Source: Clostridiales bacterium
Lineage (GTDB): Bacteria; Bacillota; Clostridia; Lachnospirales; WQUN01
Assembly: GCA_031269415.1 (NCBI GenBank)
Contig: JAISZF010000044.1
Coordinates: forward strand, 1 to 13,513
Reading direction: 5' to 3'
Length of the DNA: 13,513 nucleotides
Part shown: positions 1 to 7,294 of the stretch, one piece after another
How positions within the stretch are numbered: the first letter of the stretch is position 1
How the letters are laid out: every line of letters starts with the position of its first letter
Notes under the pieces: generated by a model
Told to the model about the DNA's origin: nothing
Seen by the model: only the letters and a program-made list of their open reading frames with translations
Databases searched by the model: none
Translations under genes and position numbers: made by a program

Positions 1-175
1 CACTGCACACCTCTACGCAGTCGCGGTGTAGATCCGCTGTCCACGCTTCATTTTCCTGATAAAACAATTTCAAAATATTGTACCCGCCGTTTACGTCAGC
101 GTTGATATTGATTCCGTTAGCTGACTGATTCGTTATCTCCCTTGATTATACAACGGCGCGTATACGACTTCAAGA
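1..175 (-). pseudogene. Decayed C-terminal fragment of a TnpB-like (IS200/IS605 family) protein
   Basis: Reading the minus strand, positions about 62-115 encode NGININADVNGGYNILK, which resembles the C-terminal INADVNGxYNI signature of TnpB-type RNA-guided nucleases, after the last zinc-ribbon segment. Just upstream, in another frame, positions about 120-172 encode SYTRRCIIKGDNESVS. That matches the preceding part of such proteins (RRxxxRGxYxSxNG), so a single-base frameshift near 116-122 separates the two halves. No start codon or N-terminal domain is present, because the terminator of the next gene lies immediately upstream. The reading frame stays open to the left edge, so the fragment may continue outside the window. 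It is almost certainly non-functional. The TnpB assignment is from motif memory only. Confidence 0.5.
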
Positions 176-193
176 AGAACAGGAACGAAAACA

Positions 194-227
194 ACCGGTT
201 ACGGCTGTCAAAACAGCCGTAACCGGT
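194..227 (-). terminator. Rho-independent terminator of the BsaA-like gene
   Basis: A perfect 15-bp inverted repeat (ACCGGTTACGGCTGT, 194-208, and its complement, 213-227) has a 4-nt loop. On the minus strand it is followed by a T-rich stretch (TTGTTTTCGTT). It lies 15 bases past the stop codon of the minus-strand gene ending at 243. Confidence 0.9.
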
Positions 228-242
228 GAACGCGTCGCGTCA

Positions 243-1919
243 TTATTTTACTTGGATATATCCAAATTTAGAAGTGAGGTTATCGAAAGTGATTTGATTA
301 TTTTCGTCCAGAAGATCATTAACATCGCCGGACACGGTAGTGAAATAACCCACTATATAGAAACCTTTATCAAGGGTTACGCTTGCTCCGGTGTTCGGGG
401 AATATGACCATTCAAACGCGTCATCGGGATTCTTCCACTCGGGTATCAAGGCAGACAACTCGTCAGCCGACAAACGAGCCTCTGAATATTCGTCGAATTC
501 CTCCTGAGTCAGATTGAGTTTAAGGATAAACGGAGGAAATATCACACCCTCTATAGGATTTAAATATGTAACGGTACATGGCGCGGAAGCAAGAATCTTG
601 CCGCCGTTCTCTATTTCGCTCTCTTTAAGGGTAGCGTTGGTAGCGTTGATTACTCCGTCGTCAAAATTTACGACGTTCGTTAGGCTGAGAGACATTTCAC
701 CTTCGAGCGGACGGAACAAATTTACTGTTACTGTTCTAGTGACTGCCGGCGGCGGTTCAGGAGTAGGCGTAGGTGTCGCGGTTGGTTCAGGCGACGGCGT
801 GGATGTCGGGGTAGCGGTCGGCTCGGGAGACGGTGTGGCGGTCGGCTCAGGCGACGGTGTGGCTGTCGGGGTAGCCGTGGCTTCCGGAACGGGAGTCGGC
901 GTTGCCGTAGGTTCCGACTCCAGCGAAGGCGTCGGCTCGGACGACGGCTCAGGTTCCGGTGAAGGCGTCGGGTTCTCTATTTGCGCGGGAAACTCATTAG
1001 CCGCGCTGAGAATCCTATTTATCAGCGCTTTCCCCTTTTCAGTCGCGTTTTGGAGCAGAACCTCATAGTTGTCTAAAACAGGAGGGCTGGCTGCCGACTG
1101 CCCCTCAATATTTACGTCCAGTGAGGCCATTTGAGCCTGAACGTTTATACCGTAATAATAATCCTGCGAGGGCTTGTTTTTCAGCACAACCTTGTCCAGC
1201 AAGAGTCCGGTCGACTGCTTGGAACCCAAGGGAGCCGCCCAGTACCAGAACCCGTCCGTATCCAATACCCAGTAATTTCCGATCTGCTCATCTAAGGGCA
1301 AACTGTCCCATTCGTCGATGGTTATAATCTTGTCCGCGTTGAGGGTTTGATTAACGCCGAGAGTACTCGCGTCAATGGTTTCAGGGCTTAAGGAATCCAC
1401 ATAATCTATACCGTTCGCGTCCGGCTGGCCTCTTTTATCCGCGGGGGCCGGGTTATAATATTTTTGGCCGCCCATTACCCATTCCCAGTATGTATGAAAA
1501 ACATCCCCCGCAGAGTTGGCCGGATCTGTGTCGTCAGAATTGACGGCATGAATAGTCCAACTTGCGGGATCATCAATATTCGCGTCTGGATGAGCGGTAT
1601 CGATGGATTGCGCCTGATTGAGATCAGGAGCGTTCTTAGTACCGGCGCCTTGGCCGATTTCCATGTATTCCGAGAGCGTCAGACGTACGATAATGGGATT
1701 TTGCCCCCAGTTCTCAACATAGACGTCTTTGTTTTCCTCGTTCTCAACGTGGTCGTCGTGCAGTGTCGCGCCGTATGCAGGGTCCGGATTGTCGCCGGTG
1801 CCTGTCCAACTGTTAACCTTACTGGAATTCATACTTGTCCACGCGAGAGTACCGGATATAATCAATCCGGATAGAGACGCGGCGGTGATGGCTGTTGTCA
1901 GCCTTCTTTTGTTGTGCAT
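243..1919 (-). CDS. BsaA/TasA-like SipW-dependent exported protein with Pro-rich linker
   Basis: A 558-residue protein, probably an extracellular fibre or biofilm-matrix component. The ATG at 1919 is chosen because AGAGGGGGA lies about 8 nt upstream; an in-frame upstream start at 1952 has no ribosome site. Residues 1-30 are a basic N-terminus, a hydrophobic segment (about 10-27) and LAWTS, the pattern of SipW-processed TasA, camelysin and BsaA exports. Residues about 66-90 (VYVENWGQNPIIVRLTLSEYMEIG) match the conserved BsaA segment, which in the family reads V-x-N-x-G-x-x-P-x-x-V-R-x-x-L-x-E-Y-M. Residues 317-392 are a Pro/Thr/Glu/Ser-rich linker. Residues 393-558 form a further domain I do not recognise. 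There is no LPXTG sorting motif and no C-terminal anchor. No SipW peptidase gene lies in this window. It has its own promoter and terminator. Confidence 0.8.
   Translation of the reverse strand: MHNKRRLTTAITAASLSGLIISGTLAWTSMNSSKVNSWTGTGDNPDPAYGATLHDDHVENEENKDVYVENWGQNPIIVRLTLSEYMEIGQGAGTKNAPDLNQAQSIDTAHPDANIDDPASWTIHAVNSDDTDPANSAGDVFHTYWEWVMGGQKYYNPAPADKRGQPDANGIDYVDSLSPETIDASTLGVNQTLNADKIITIDEWDSLPLDEQIGNYWVLDTDGFWYWAAPLGSKQSTGLLLDKVVLKNKPSQDYYYGINVQAQMASLDVNIEGQSAASPPVLDNYEVLLQNATEKGKALINRILSAANEFPAQIENPTPSPEPEPSSEPTPSLESEPTATPTPVPEATATPTATPSPEPTATPSPEPTATPTSTPSPEPTATPTPTPEPPPAVTRTVTVNLFRPLEGEMSLSLTNVVNFDDGVINATNATLKESEIENGGKILASAPCTVTYLNPIEGVIFPPFILKLNLTQEEFDEYSEARLSADELSALIPEWKNPDDAFEWSYSPNTGASVTLDKGFYIVGYFTTVSGDVNDLLDENNQITFDNLTSKFGYIQVK
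744..971 (-). repeat. Imperfect tandem repeats coding the Pro/Thr/Glu linker
   Basis: On the minus strand this stretch codes for repeated SPEPTATP-type units. In DNA, 24- and 36-nt units are visible, for example the segments around 779-814, 815-838 and 839-874, which differ by a few bases. Such arrays often change length by slippage. The spacing is irregular and the units are in frame with the gene, so this is a low-complexity linker and not a CRISPR array. Confidence 0.75.
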
Positions 1920-1990
1920 AATAATCCCCCTCTTTACCCTGAATAAGAACAAATGCCCTAAGCCTCTTATCGTGGGTTATTTTAGTTAAA

Positions 1991-2006
1991 TATGTAATTA
2001 CATATA
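1991..2006. promoter_or_regulatory. 16-bp perfect palindrome at the BsaA-like transcription start (possible operator)
   Basis: ATATGTAATTACATAT is a perfect palindrome that covers the predicted transcription start of the BsaA-like gene, immediately downstream of its -10 box. Position and symmetry suit a dimeric repressor. AT-rich DNA yields such palindromes by chance more often than average DNA, so the operator role is inference. Confidence 0.4.
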
Positions 2007-2010
2007 TAAA

Positions 2011-2039
2011 CAATAACATATTTGTTGTGTAGTGTCAAT
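2011..2039 (-). promoter_or_regulatory. SigA-type promoter of the BsaA-like gene
   Basis: On the minus strand, TTGACA (2039-2034) is followed by a 17-bp spacer and TATTGT (2016-2011). A run of A/T (2040-2060) upstream of the -35 box could act as an UP element. The expected start is near 2004, leaving a leader of about 85 nt. Confidence 0.75.
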
Positions 2040-2088
2040 ATATAACAAAAAATATTTTTTGAATCGAGAAATGGGGATTTCGGACAAA

Positions 2089-2116
2089 ACGCGGAGAACA
2101 AAGGGTTCCTCCGCGT
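2089..2116 (-). terminator. Terminator of the URO-D-like gene
   Basis: The minus strand reads ACGCGGAG, a 12-nt loop that can pair further, then CTCCGCGT followed by TTTTG. The hairpin starts 12 bases past the stop codon of the gene ending at 2129. It separates that gene from the downstream BsaA-like gene, which has its own promoter. Confidence 0.7.
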
Positions 2117-2128
2117 GTGTCAGCTTGT

Positions 2129-3391
2129 CTATTTATAATACTCATCCAATGTTTCCCGTACGGTATGTTCCCAAACGATCAGATTCTTCGGTTTATATGA
2201 AACCGTGGAAATATCCTTGAGGACTATTTCATACACGCATCCGTATTTCAGACACACCTCGACAGTTTTCTTTGTTTCCGCGCGGATCACGTCCTGGTCC
2301 GCGGTTTCCGACACATTGGCCGGGTTGGCTTTTCTGGCGTATACATATTCTCTGCCGATTTGTTCCGCGCTGGACTCTTCGTTTGCCCATGGGCTGACGC
2401 CTATCTTGCGGAGATTCTTATATGTCTCGCGCAGCATGGGGATCTTTCTGTCCAACGCCTCACAGCAGCCGTAGTATGTAAGGCCGCAGCGATCCGCCAG
2501 CGGTTTTGTGTAAAGTGTGTCAAATTCCTCGTGCATATCCGGAGAGACGACCGAGAATATCTGCGCCATGGTGCGGAACCAGACGTCTTTCAGCCGGGGC
2601 GGTTCGTTCGGCTTTTTGTCTTTTTGCGGCAGATCAGACGTGAATTCCGGAGTACAGTGCAGATAGGGGTTTCGGTATTCCAAAAGGCCAAGGGCTTCCA
2701 TCTGCTCAATTTCGGCGGTCGCGCCTTTCATATACGCGCTCATTATACGGTGGGTATGCTCCGGCCTGTCCGCCAGATCCAGCATTAAAGCGATGACGCC
2801 TCGGTATCTGGCGATTCTGTCCCACGGTGGACAGTAGATATCATGCCCGCGCAATTCCACCGGAAGGATATCGCCCAGTATTTCCTCCGCGAGCGTCATA
2901 CGCTCCTTATCCTTTTCAGGGTATGCCGTCAAAACGGGCGCGCGGAATTTTTCCACGCTCTCCTCGGCTTCCAGTTGATCAATGTATCCGTGTGAATGGA
3001 TATTATTCTTGGCGTCAATGATACGACGGTTCTCCACCACTTCAAAGCCGTTGCCCGTCGAGGTATAAGCTCTTGGAATCGCGTAAAGCGGTTCCAGATA
3101 CATATCTCCCGGGAAATATTCCCATTGAAACAGGCTTCTCCGGAAAAATGTCTCCATATCGCGGGCGAACGCGTCCGTACAGATCAGCTTCAGCTTTCCG
3201 TCTATGTCCATTTCGTGCCACGGCACTTCGTGCAGCAGAACCGGCGGTCTGCCGGGTTTTAAATCGTTATTCTCCGTCATGCGGTGTCTGGTTTTCTCCA
3301 TTATATCCAAGCGCGCGACTTCCGCGTAGCGTTCAGCCAGTTCACGCAGAACGGACACATCCTCCTTAGTCGGATTGCCGGTTTGCCTCAT
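2129..3391 (-). CDS. Uroporphyrinogen decarboxylase (URO-D) superfamily-like protein
   Basis: A 420-residue cytosolic protein with no signal peptide or membrane segment. The ATG at 3391 follows a GGGGGAGA ribosome site by 8 nt; the longer frame starting with TTG at 3424 would overlap the promoter. The C-terminal half resembles URO-D-like proteins of Firmicutes: GLTYYGCCEALDRKIPML (about residues 293-310), RKIGVSPWAN, and later EIVLKDISTVSYKP. The YYGCCE segment and the KDISTV segment are what I rely on. Members of this superfamily include uroporphyrinogen decarboxylase and corrinoid methyltransferases, but this length and these motifs do not point to heme synthesis. The substrate is unknown. 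No corrinoid protein or methyltransferase partner is adjacent. It is transcribed divergently from spoIVA across a 124-bp shared region. Confidence 0.65.
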   Translation of the reverse strand: MRQTGNPTKEDVSVLRELAERYAEVARLDIMEKTRHRMTENNDLKPGRPPVLLHEVPWHEMDIDGKLKLICTDAFARDMETFFRRSLFQWEYFPGDMYLEPLYAIPRAYTSTGNGFEVVENRRIIDAKNNIHSHGYIDQLEAEESVEKFRAPVLTAYPEKDKERMTLAEEILGDILPVELRGHDIYCPPWDRIARYRGVIALMLDLADRPEHTHRIMSAYMKGATAEIEQMEALGLLEYRNPYLHCTPEFTSDLPQKDKKPNEPPRLKDVWFRTMAQIFSVVSPDMHEEFDTLYTKPLADRCGLTYYGCCEALDRKIPMLRETYKNLRKIGVSPWANEESSAEQIGREYVYARKANPANVSETADQDVIRAETKKTVEVCLKYGCVYEIVLKDISTVSYKPKNLIVWEHTVRETLDEYYK

Positions 3392-3412
3392 ACGTGATCT
3401 CCCCCTTCGTCT

Positions 3413-3429
3413 TATAATTGACAATTATA
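3413..3429. promoter_or_regulatory. 17-bp hyphenated palindrome in the divergent URO-D/spoIVA control region
   Basis: TATAATTG, a central A, then CAATTATA form a perfect inverted repeat. It covers the extended -10 box of the minus-strand gene (TGCTATAAT on the minus strand, 3432-3424) and a plus-strand TTGACA (3418-3423). It could be an operator or simply the result of two overlapping promoter boxes. Confidence 0.45.
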
Positions 3430-3432
3430 GCA
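3424..3432 (-). promoter_or_regulatory. Extended -10 promoter of the URO-D-like gene
   Basis: The minus strand reads TGCTATAAT, a consensus extended -10 box, about 33 bases before the ATG at 3391. No good -35 hexamer lies at the usual distance, which is typical of extended -10 promoters. The expected start is near 3417. Confidence 0.55.
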
Positions 3433-3470
3433 TAACTAAAATATTTTTGTGCTACAACTGCGTCCCAGAT

Positions 3471-3496
3471 CATATATTGAATTGTACCCATACACT
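3471..3496 (+). promoter_or_regulatory. Possible SigE (mother-cell sporulation) promoter of spoIVA
   Basis: CATACACT at 3489-3496 matches the SigE -10 consensus CATACAnT exactly. A TCATATATT stretch (3470-3478) could supply the -35 side, but its spacing (about 10-12 bases) is shorter than the usual 14-15. The start would fall close to the ribosome site, giving a very short leader. SigE control of spoIVA is established in Bacillus; its use here is inference. Confidence 0.4.
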
Positions 3497-3515
3497 TCAA
3501 TCAGGAGGTAAGATA

Positions 3516-4994
3516 ATGGAGCAGTACGACATCTATAAGGATATTGCCGAACGTACCAAGGGGGATATATACATAGGAGTTGTCGGACCGGTGCGGACCG
3601 GCAAGTCCACCTTCATCAAACGCTTCATGGATTTGCTGGTAATCCCCAACATCGACAACAATTACAGCAAAGAACGCGCTAAAGACGAACTGCCGCAGAG
3701 CGCTGCGGGCAAGACCATAATGACCACCGAACCGAAATTCGTGCCCAGCGACGCGGTAGAGGTGAAACTCGATGGCAGCCTCTCGTTTAAGATGCGCATG
3801 ATAGACTGCGTCGGTTATTTGGTGCCTAGCGCCATCGGCCATATGGACGGCGACGAGCCGCGAATGATCTCCACACCCTGGTCTGAGGACAGAATTCCGT
3901 TTGTGGAAGCCGCCGAAACGGGCACGCGTAAAGTAATAACGGACCATTCCACCATAGGGTTCGTGGTGACGACGGACGGCAGCATCACGGAGATCCCGCG
4001 CGAGGATTACATTGACGCGGAAGAACGGGTTATCCGCGAAGTGAAAGAGATCAACAAGCCGTTTGTTATCCTGCTGAACACCGTAAAACCTTACGCCCCG
4101 GAAACGGATAAAATCCGCGGCGAGATAGCCAGCCGCCATAATGTGCCCGTTATACCGGTAAACTGCGCGCAGTTAAAGACGGAGGATCTCTACGGCATTA
4201 TGGAAAAGGTGCTGTATGAATTCCCGGTTAAAGAGATAAAGATCAATTTCCCCAAATGGATTGAAACGCTGTCGTTAGATCACTGGCTGAAGAAAGATAT
4301 GATCTCCACCGTAAAAACCGGACTTAACAGCGTTGTCAAGCTGCGCGAGCTTAAAGACTGCGTATGCGGCATGGAAATCAATGAGCATGTGAAGAAAGCT
4401 TATGTGGATAAGATTAAACTGGGCGAGGGCTCGGCCAAGGTTGAGGTCACCATAGACGACAACCTGTTCTACAAGATCCTGAGCGAAACCACGGGAATGG
4501 ATATCGCCGGCGAGTATCAACTGATCTCCATAATAAAGGTGCTGTCTGAAGCCAAGCGTGAGTACGATAAGGTTAAATACGCTCTGGAAGAGGTTAAACA
4601 GAAGGGTTACGGCATCGTGACGCCGGCGCTGGAAGAAATGAAGCTGGAGGATCCGCTGATCGTCAGGCACGGTTCCAAATACGGTGTTAAGATAAAAGCC
4701 AGCGCGCCCAGCATTCACTTGATCCGCGCTGATATTGAAACGGAGATTTCGCCGATAGTGGGCACGGAAAAACAGAGCGAGGATCTTATCAATTACCTGA
4801 ACAGCGAGCGCTCTCAGGATCCGAGCAAGATATGGGAACTGAACATGTTTGGCAAATCCATGTCCGATATGGTGAAAGAGGGCCTGCAGAGCAAACTGTA
4901 CCGTATGCCTGAAGACGCTCAGATGAAATTGCAGGAAACATTGCAGAAGATCATCAACGAAGGCTCCGGCGGGCTGATCTGCATAATTTTATAA
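3516..4994 (+). CDS. spoIVA: Stage IV sporulation protein A (spore coat morphogenetic ATPase)
   Basis: A 492-residue protein, the same length as Bacillus subtilis SpoIVA. It polymerises on the forespore surface in the mother cell, using ATP, to form the basement layer of the spore coat and to support cortex formation. Residues 24-32 (GPVRTGKST, Lys30) are the Walker A loop, residues 93-99 (MRMIDCV, Asp97) the Walker B, and TIMTTEPKFVP (68-78) holds the conserved threonines needed for hydrolysis. The protein ends in NEGSGGLICIIL, the hydrophobic tail that in Bacillus contacts SpoVM; SpoVM is too small to rule in or out here. The ATG at 3516 follows AGGAGGT by 6 nt. The longer open frame to the left has no ribosome site. 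The gene stands alone, with a separate promoter for the next gene 5 bases past its stop. Confidence 0.97.
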   Translation: MEQYDIYKDIAERTKGDIYIGVVGPVRTGKSTFIKRFMDLLVIPNIDNNYSKERAKDELPQSAAGKTIMTTEPKFVPSDAVEVKLDGSLSFKMRMIDCVGYLVPSAIGHMDGDEPRMISTPWSEDRIPFVEAAETGTRKVITDHSTIGFVVTTDGSITEIPREDYIDAEERVIREVKEINKPFVILLNTVKPYAPETDKIRGEIASRHNVPVIPVNCAQLKTEDLYGIMEKVLYEFPVKEIKINFPKWIETLSLDHWLKKDMISTVKTGLNSVVKLRELKDCVCGMEINEHVKKAYVDKIKLGEGSAKVEVTIDDNLFYKILSETTGMDIAGEYQLISIIKVLSEAKREYDKVKYALEEVKQKGYGIVTPALEEMKLEDPLIVRHGSKYGVKIKASAPSIHLIRADIETEISPIVGTEKQSEDLINYLNSERSQDPSKIWELNMFGKSMSDMVKEGLQSKLYRMPEDAQMKLQETLQKIINEGSGGLICIIL

Positions 4995-4998
4995 CGCC

Positions 4999-5027
4999 TT
5001 GACTGCGCGGGGCAAAGAGTTTATACT
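4999..5027 (+). promoter_or_regulatory. SigA-type promoter of the DegV-family gene
   Basis: TTGACT (4999-5004), a 17-bp spacer and TATACT (5022-5027) make a near-consensus promoter immediately after the spoIVA stop. The predicted start is near 5034, about 16 bases before the gene, so degV need not depend on spoIVA transcription. Confidence 0.75.
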
Positions 5028-5049
5028 GTAGAAAAGACCGATAGGCGGG

Positions 5050-5913
5050 ATGACAGTGGATAAGGCTAGGGAACACAGTATTATAGCGGACAGTTGCACG
5101 GATTTTTCAGAAACAGGGGAAAATTCTGATAATTATAAACGCGTGCCTTTCCTGATTAACGTGGACGGCATTGAATTCAGGGATCTTAAGCTTGAGGTCA
5201 GGAATCTGCTTAAAGCTATGAAGAACCGCAAGAATAAGATTGCCACCGCGTGCCCTTCCCCGGCGGAGTTTATGTCCTCATTCTCACAGATGGCAAATAA
5301 TTTTGTGGTAACTATTTCATCCAGTCTCAGCGGCGCGTACAACAGCGCTATGCTCGCGAGAGACATGTTTTTAGAGGATATACAGGGAAGCGGGCTTATT
5401 CATGTCTTTGACAGTAAATCCGCCTCGGCGGGCGAAACGCTTGTCGCTCTGAAGGTACATGAATTGTCTGATCAGGGTCTGCCCTTTCAAGACATTGTGG
5501 ACCAGGTAACGGAGTACATCTCCAAACTAAAAACGTTTTTTGTCATAGACTCCTTGGAGCATTTGGAGAAAAACGGGCGTATTTCCAAAAAAGACTGCAT
5601 TATCGGCACTATGCTTCATATTACCCCCATTATGGGGGACAACGGCGACGGCGGAATCGAAATGAAAGCGAAGGCTATCGGCTGGAAACCCGCTGTCAGG
5701 AAGCTGATAGATATGATCGGCTCTTACGACGTTGATTTCAAGAATACTATAATGGGCATAACCCACGTAAACGCCTTGGAAAAGGCGATGACGATCAAAG
5801 GAGATATTCTGGCAAAGTATTCGTTTAAAAATATTCTGATTTTCAAGGCCAGCGGCTTAAGCGCCGCGTATGCCGATGAAAACGGGATTATATTGGCTTT
5901 TGCCACGAGATGA
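5050..5913 (+). CDS. DegV family fatty-acid-binding protein
   Basis: A 287-residue protein of the DegV family; characterised members bind fatty acids and some act as FakB subunits that hand the fatty acid to the kinase FakA. Family marks in order: DSCTDF (14-19), VPFLINVDGIEFRD (32-45), the T-x-x-P-S-P loop (TACPSP, 66-71), TISSSLSGAYNSA (88-100), HVFDSKSASAGE (118-129), FFVIDSLEHLEKNGRIS (about 164-180) and ITPIMG. The length is normal for the family. The start is ambiguous: ATG at 5050 touches the AGGCGGG site directly, whereas GTG at 5056 lies 6 nt from it and may be the real start, shortening the protein by two residues. No fakA kinase gene is near, so a role in fatty-acid activation is inference. 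Confidence 0.9.
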   Translation: MTVDKAREHSIIADSCTDFSETGENSDNYKRVPFLINVDGIEFRDLKLEVRNLLKAMKNRKNKIATACPSPAEFMSSFSQMANNFVVTISSSLSGAYNSAMLARDMFLEDIQGSGLIHVFDSKSASAGETLVALKVHELSDQGLPFQDIVDQVTEYISKLKTFFVIDSLEHLEKNGRISKKDCIIGTMLHITPIMGDNGDGGIEMKAKAIGWKPAVRKLIDMIGSYDVDFKNTIMGITHVNALEKAMTIKGDILAKYSFKNILIFKASGLSAAYADENGIILAFATR

Positions 5914-5914
5914 A

Positions 5915-5940
5915 AAAGGAAGCCTGAAAAGGCTTCCTTT
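5915..5940. terminator. Bidirectional terminator between degV and the serpin gene
   Basis: AAAGGAAGCC (5915-5924), a 6-nt loop and GGCTTCCTTT (5931-5940) form a perfect 10-bp stem between two convergent genes. Each arm ends in a T-run on its own strand (CCTTT then ACTTTA on plus; CCTTTTTC on minus), so it can stop transcription from both sides. Confidence 0.9.
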
Positions 5941-5943
5941 ACT

Positions 5944-7179
5944 TTACGGTTTATTTACAACTCCTGTGAATAATACCTGACTGCCGCCGTCATATGTGTT
6001 TCCAAACAGAATGAACGCAAACGGCTTGTCGCATTTCATCTCAAACGGTTCAGTCGGCAGCGGCATTGCGGATCCGGCAGCCATCATTACCGTTACCGCG
6101 GCGGCGGTTGTGCCCTTTTCGTCTACCTTGATCAGGGCCTTTTGCAGCGCGCCGGAGATCCAAACCGGTATATCCTCCTCCAAAAGCCCGCCGGTCAGCG
6201 GCGCTTCTTTCTCGTCAAATAACGGGACACCAAGCGATATGAGCGAGTCGTTGAGGGGCATTACGTCGCTTTCGATTGAGAAACGGGGCAATAACAATTT
6301 CCCGGTCGCGTCAACAGAATTTGTCTCTATTTCAGATAAACGGCTGTTTGTCATAGACGCCAGCAGTCCGGACGCGTCGCCGTCTTTTGGGAGGATTACG
6401 TACATACCTCCGCCTGTTTTAAACCTTAATAGCGTGGCCTGTATCTTATCGTCCTCAAAATATGACTGCGAATTGCCTTCACGCACCATGAAAAAAGCCT
6501 TTATATCCCCATCGGGCGCGTGAAAGACGTCCTCTTTGGTTTCGTCGGGGTTAAATTCCCAAGTCCATCGGTCGGAAAAATAGATAGCGTTCGCGACAGC
6601 CGCGACGGTGTCGGAGCTGAATTTCTGGACAATATCTGTTATAAGCCCGTCGGTATTGTCGCTTGCCCATTTGTTAACGGAGTCAACGGCCTCATTTGAG
6701 GAAAAATCCACATTCATCGCGGTTCCGCGGTAATAATCCATAAAAGTCTGTGCGAAGCTCATTTTAAGCGTCACATTCTTGCCGACAAATATAACGTTGG
6801 CGATCTTCAGCGGGTTGGTGAATTCCTCGCCGTTTTCGTTTTGTCCTTGATTAGTCAGGTCATATAACATGCGCGAAGCAGCCTGATTGATATCCGCCTC
6901 GCTGATACCCGCCGCGCCGATCGCCGATTTCAGGGCGTCTTTATGCTGGGCGTCAGTAGCGTTGAGTAAAGCTGCCAGAGGCAGCCATACGCAATAGGGG
7001 GAACACACGAAATTATCGCCGCCGGAATCCTCCAGAAGCGCCGCGCTCAACCTGAACGCGAAGTCGTTAGCGCCGCTCGCGGCGGCCTCGGCGGAGTCGC
7101 TGGTTTCCCCGTAAACGGGACCTTGAAGTTTGTTAACGGTTACATCCGCCGCCTTGATCCCGCCGGGAAACGCGCCCAA
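5944..7179 (-). pseudogene. Serpin (serine protease inhibitor), 5' end lost at the element boundary
   Basis: The body is a complete serpin. NVIFVGKNVTLKMSF and ANAIYFSDRWTWEF (about 196-209) are strand 3A-type landmarks. VDEKGTTAAAVTVMMAAGS (352-370) is the hinge and reactive centre loop, and KPFAFILFG the final strand. The Ala-rich hinge suggests a working inhibitor; canonical numbering from the hinge Glu would put P1-P1' at Ser370-Ala371, which is inference. What is missing is the beginning. The frame has no ATG, and TTG at 7179 is only a formal start without a ribosome site. Exported clostridial serpins normally start with a signal peptide or lipobox just before this point. Upstream the sequence becomes mobile-element DNA. 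The gene therefore looks decapitated and without a promoter. If it is still expressed it would be cytosolic. Confidence 0.85.
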
Positions 7180-7185
7180 AGGGTT

Positions 7186-7294
7186 ATGCTGTAAGGGACG
7201 GTTTCCGAACCGTACAACAATAGGCGGTCTGACGCTTGTGGCACAGGCGGATCTACACCGAAACCGTTACAAAACCGAAAGGAGCATACTCACG
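7186..7294. other. Probable left junction of the mobile element
   Basis: Serpin coding similarity fades at about 7150-7185, and the recombinase-like ORF starts at 7295, so the chromosome/element border lies here. The stretch holds a small hairpin (ACGGTT, loop TCCG, AACCGT, 7198-7213). An in-frame extension of the recombinase-like ORF reads GGLTLVAQADLHRNRYKTE and could be the end of an older gene. I see no clear direct repeat that would define an attachment site, and the partner end lies outside the window. Confidence 0.45.

Noticed and set aside
744..971. Possible CRISPR-like array
   Set aside because: Units are 24 and 36 bases, contiguous, in frame and without unique spacers; they encode the linker.
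514..1068. Plus-strand frame with GVGVAVGSGDG repeats
   Set aside because: It is the antisense reading of the Pro/Thr/Glu linker of the BsaA-like gene; it has no ribosome site.
3418..3447. SigA-like promoter for spoIVA (TTGACA, 18 bases, TATTTT)
   Set aside because: The -10 box is weak, spoIVA is expected under SigE, and the TTGACA is also explained as half of the palindrome.
7177..7179. TTG as the real start of the serpin gene
   Set aside because: There is no ribosome site, and it lies where the signal peptide should be; the start is an artefact of truncation.
24..7260. A 14-bp inverted match (CGGTGTAGATCCGC at 24-37, complement at 7247-7260) with similar flanks, which could mark ends of a unit around the host genes
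   Set aside because: Roughly one exact 14-bp match is expected by chance in a window of this size, and the flanking similarity needs gaps. A local alignment of 1-60 against 7225-7290 could revive it.
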